A DNA stretch of 64,000 nt from Gammaproteobacteria bacterium (GTDB taxonomy: Bacteria > Pseudomonadota > Gammaproteobacteria > SZUA-229): assembly GCA_026995045.1 (NCBI GenBank), contig JALWPK010000037.1, positions 1 to 64,000 on the forward strand. Direction: 5' to 3'. Position numbers and translations under genes: made by a program. Each line of letters opens with the position of its first letter. Position 1 is the stretch's first letter. The notes beneath the pieces are model-generated. The model saw only the letters and a program-made list of their open reading frames with translations. It did not search any database and was not told the origin of the DNA. This document shows, piece after piece, positions 61,594 through 64,000 of the stretch.

Positions 61594-63456
61594 ATGTTGA
61601 ATCAATACCCTCTGTGGAAGTACATCATGCTGGCCGTGGTGCTGGTGGTGAGCACGATTTATGCGTTGCCGAACATTTATGGTGAAGACCCGGCGCTGCA
61701 AATCTCGCACCGCAGTCATGCGCTGATTGAAGACGATCGCAACAGCATCGAGAACACGCTGAAAACAGCGCTCGCCGACAAGGCGGCTGATATCAAAAGC
61801 GTCGATCTGATCGAAGGCAAGCTGCTGGTTCGGTTTAATAACACTGAAACCCAGCTGGTCGCCAAGGAAAAACTGAAAACAGCGCTCAGCAAGGACTATC
61901 TGGTCGCACTGAATCTGGCGCCGGCCACGCCGGAGTGGCTGCGCGCATTGGGGGCGGCGCCGATGTATCTGGGCCTGGACTTGCGGGGCGGTGTGCACTT
62001 CCTGATGGAAGTGGATATGGACGCCGCCATCAAACGCATGCAGGAAACCTTGGTGTCGGATATGCGCAGCTACATGCGTGGTGAAAAGATTCGTTATCGT
62101 GGCGTGCGCAAGGAAGGCGACAGCATTCTGATTCGCTTTAATGATGCGGCGGTGATGGAGACGGCCTACACCAAGCTGCGTCGCCAGTTCCCGCAACTGG
62201 CATTCACCAAGCTTGAAGATGAAATGCAGTTGCAGGCCAAACTGACTGAACAGGCCATTCGCGACGAGAAAAAATCCGCCTTGCAACAAAACATCATTAC
62301 CCTGCGCAATCGCGTCAACGAACTCGGCGTTGCTGAGCCGGTGATTCAGCAGCAGGGTGATTCGCGTATCGTCGTGCAATTGCCAGGCATACAGGACACC
62401 GCCACAGCGAAGAAAATACTGGGCGCCACCGCCACGCTGGAATTCCGGCTGACACACGGCGCGCTGGCTGACTGGATGGACGCCGAGGAAAGCGGACGCG
62501 TGCCGGTCAACGCACTGCTATATCACGAGCGCAACGGCGACCCGGTGTTGCTCAAGCGTCGCGTGATTGTCACCGGCGACCAGATCAACGACGCCGCCGC
62601 CACCTTTGATACACAGCAGGGCGTGCCCGCCGTCAGTGTGCGCCTGAACGGCATTGGCGCGAAAAAGATGGGAGAAACCACGCGCGAAAATGTCGGTAAG
62701 CCGATGGCGGTAGTGTTCATTGAAAACAAGGTTGAAACCCGCACTGTCGATGGCAAGCAGGTTAAAAAGCGCATCACTACCAAGGAAGTGATTAACGTTT
62801 CCACCATTCGCGAGCAGTTCAGCGCGCGTTTCCAGATAACCGGGCTGGAATCGCAGGAAGCCCACGACCTGGCGCTGTTGCTGCGCGCCGGCTCGTTGCG
62901 TGCGCCGGTCGAAATCATCGAAGAACGCACCATCGGCCCCAGTCTCGGTCATGACAACATCAAGCAGGGGTTTGAGTCGGTTGTCATCGGCTTCATTCTG
63001 GTGCTGATTTTCATGGCGGTGTACTACAAGGGCTTTGGCATGATTGCCAATGTCGCGTTGACCTTCAACCTGATTATCATGGTGGCGGTGTTGTCAATTC
63101 TGCAGGCGACGCTGACCTTGCCGGGCATCGCCGGCATCGTGCTCACCGTCGGCATGGCGGTGGACGCCAATGTGCTGATATTCGAACGCATACGCGAGGA
63201 GCTGCGGCTTGGCAATTCACCGCAGGCCAGCATACACGCCGGTTATGAAAAGGCATTCAGCACCATTACCGACGCCAACGTCACCACCTTGATTGCCGCC
63301 ATTGTGCTGTTCAGTCTGGGCACTGGCCCGATCAAGGGTTTCGCCGTGACCCTAACCATTGGCATTATTACCTCAATGTTCACCGCCATCGTTGGTACGC
63401 GCGCGCTGGTGAATTGGCTCTATGGCAACAAACAAATCAAAAAGCTCTCCATCTAA
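61594..63456 (+). CDS. secD: Protein translocase subunit SecD
   Basis: YLGLDLRGGVHFLMEVD, LRNRVNELGVAEPVIQQQG, VGMAVDANVLIFERIREEL. Confidence 0.98.
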   Translation: MLNQYPLWKYIMLAVVLVVSTIYALPNIYGEDPALQISHRSHALIEDDRNSIENTLKTALADKAADIKSVDLIEGKLLVRFNNTETQLVAKEKLKTALSKDYLVALNLAPATPEWLRALGAAPMYLGLDLRGGVHFLMEVDMDAAIKRMQETLVSDMRSYMRGEKIRYRGVRKEGDSILIRFNDAAVMETAYTKLRRQFPQLAFTKLEDEMQLQAKLTEQAIRDEKKSALQQNIITLRNRVNELGVAEPVIQQQGDSRIVVQLPGIQDTATAKKILGATATLEFRLTHGALADWMDAEESGRVPVNALLYHERNGDPVLLKRRVIVTGDQINDAAATFDTQQGVPAVSVRLNGIGAKKMGETTRENVGKPMAVVFIENKVETRTVDGKQVKKRITTKEVINVSTIREQFSARFQITGLESQEAHDLALLLRAGSLRAPVEIIEERTIGPSLGHDNIKQGFESVVIGFILVLIFMAVYYKGFGMIANVALTFNLIIMVAVLSILQATLTLPGIAGIVLTVGMAVDANVLIFERIREELRLGNSPQASIHAGYEKAFSTITDANVTTLIAAIVLFSLGTGPIKGFAVTLTIGIITSMFTAIVGTRALVNWLYGNKQIKKLSI

Positions 63457-63487
63457 GTGTTGGAGAGCTCGACAGGAAACAGACAAA

Positions 63488-64000
63488 ATGAAATTACTTG
63501 GCAAAAAAACAGATATCGATTTCATGGGCAAACGCAAGTTTGCGCTGGCGTTTTCACTCCTGTTAATCATCGTATCTCTGCTCAGTGTAGCGACGCGCGG
63601 TCTCAACCTCGGCGTCGACTTTACCGGCGGTTTTTTGATTGAGGTGGGCTATGAGCAGGATGTCGAGCTGGATTCGGTGCGTTCGGCGCTGGCGAAAAAC
63701 GGTTTTGATGATGCGCTGGTGCAGCATTTTGGCTCCGCCAAAGATGTGTTGATCCGGATTGCGCCGCGCGCGGATATCAACAAGGCGCATGTCAGTGACA
63801 AGGTGCTGGAAATCTTGCGTCAGGCCAGCGACCAGACAGTCGAGATGCGGCGCGTGGAGTTTGTAGGCCCGCAGGTTGGCGAGGAACTTCGCGACCAGGG
63901 CGGGCTGGCGATGCTGATCGCGCTGGGTTGTATTCTGGTGTATGTGGGTTTCCGCTTTCAGTTCAAATCCGCGTTGGGGGCCATTCTTGCGCTGGTGCAC
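63488..64000 (+). CDS. secF: Protein translocase subunit SecF (truncated by window edge)
   Basis: ATG 63488; MKLLGKKTDIDFMGKRKFALAFSLLL...LNLGVDFTGGFLIEV, VGPQVGEELRDQGGLAML. Confidence 0.95.
   Translation, partial: MKLLGKKTDIDFMGKRKFALAFSLLLIIVSLLSVATRGLNLGVDFTGGFLIEVGYEQDVELDSVRSALAKNGFDDALVQHFGSAKDVLIRIAPRADINKAHVSDKVLEILRQASDQTVEMRRVEFVGPQVGEELRDQGGLAMLIALGCILVYVGFRFQFKSALGAILALVH

Overview
The window looks like a gammaproteobacterial chromosome with mostly housekeeping gene content. Recognisable genes or families include truD, accA, tilS, a YccA/Bax-inhibitor protein, a sigma54 activator, tRNA-Ser(UGA), an arsS-type radical-SAM/glycosyltransferase cluster, mupP/gph-like, ubiG, mtaD-like, lpoB-like lipoproteins, clpS-clpA, infA, cysE, plsC-like, patatin, a two-component/c-di-GMP operon, dsbB-like, sdaA, a two-partner secretion locus (TpsB - double-FecR protein - 3184-aa TpsA), two PEP-CTERM-like secreted paralogs, and queA-tgt-yajC-secD-secF (secF runs off the edge). 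The observations most worth a second look are: (1) a family of composite inverted-repeat elements in five intergenic gaps, at least three of them clearly between convergent genes, one abutting a cysE that has no canonical start codon; (2) a duplicated tRNA-Ser 5' half plus upstream region separated from the intact gene by a row of small perfect hairpins; (3) a sigma54-type promoter followed about 220 nt later by a strong intrinsic terminator with no convincing ORF, a candidate sRNA; (4) a ppnP-like gene (DUF1255) interrupted by one in-frame amber codon; (5) a TpsB/FecR-FecR/TpsA operon whose exoprotein carries about four 193-194-aa tandem repeats; (6) a cluster of TGTAA/TTACA half-sites just upstream of tpsB. 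All calls are by eye from the sequence and the supplied ORF track; no database search was run.
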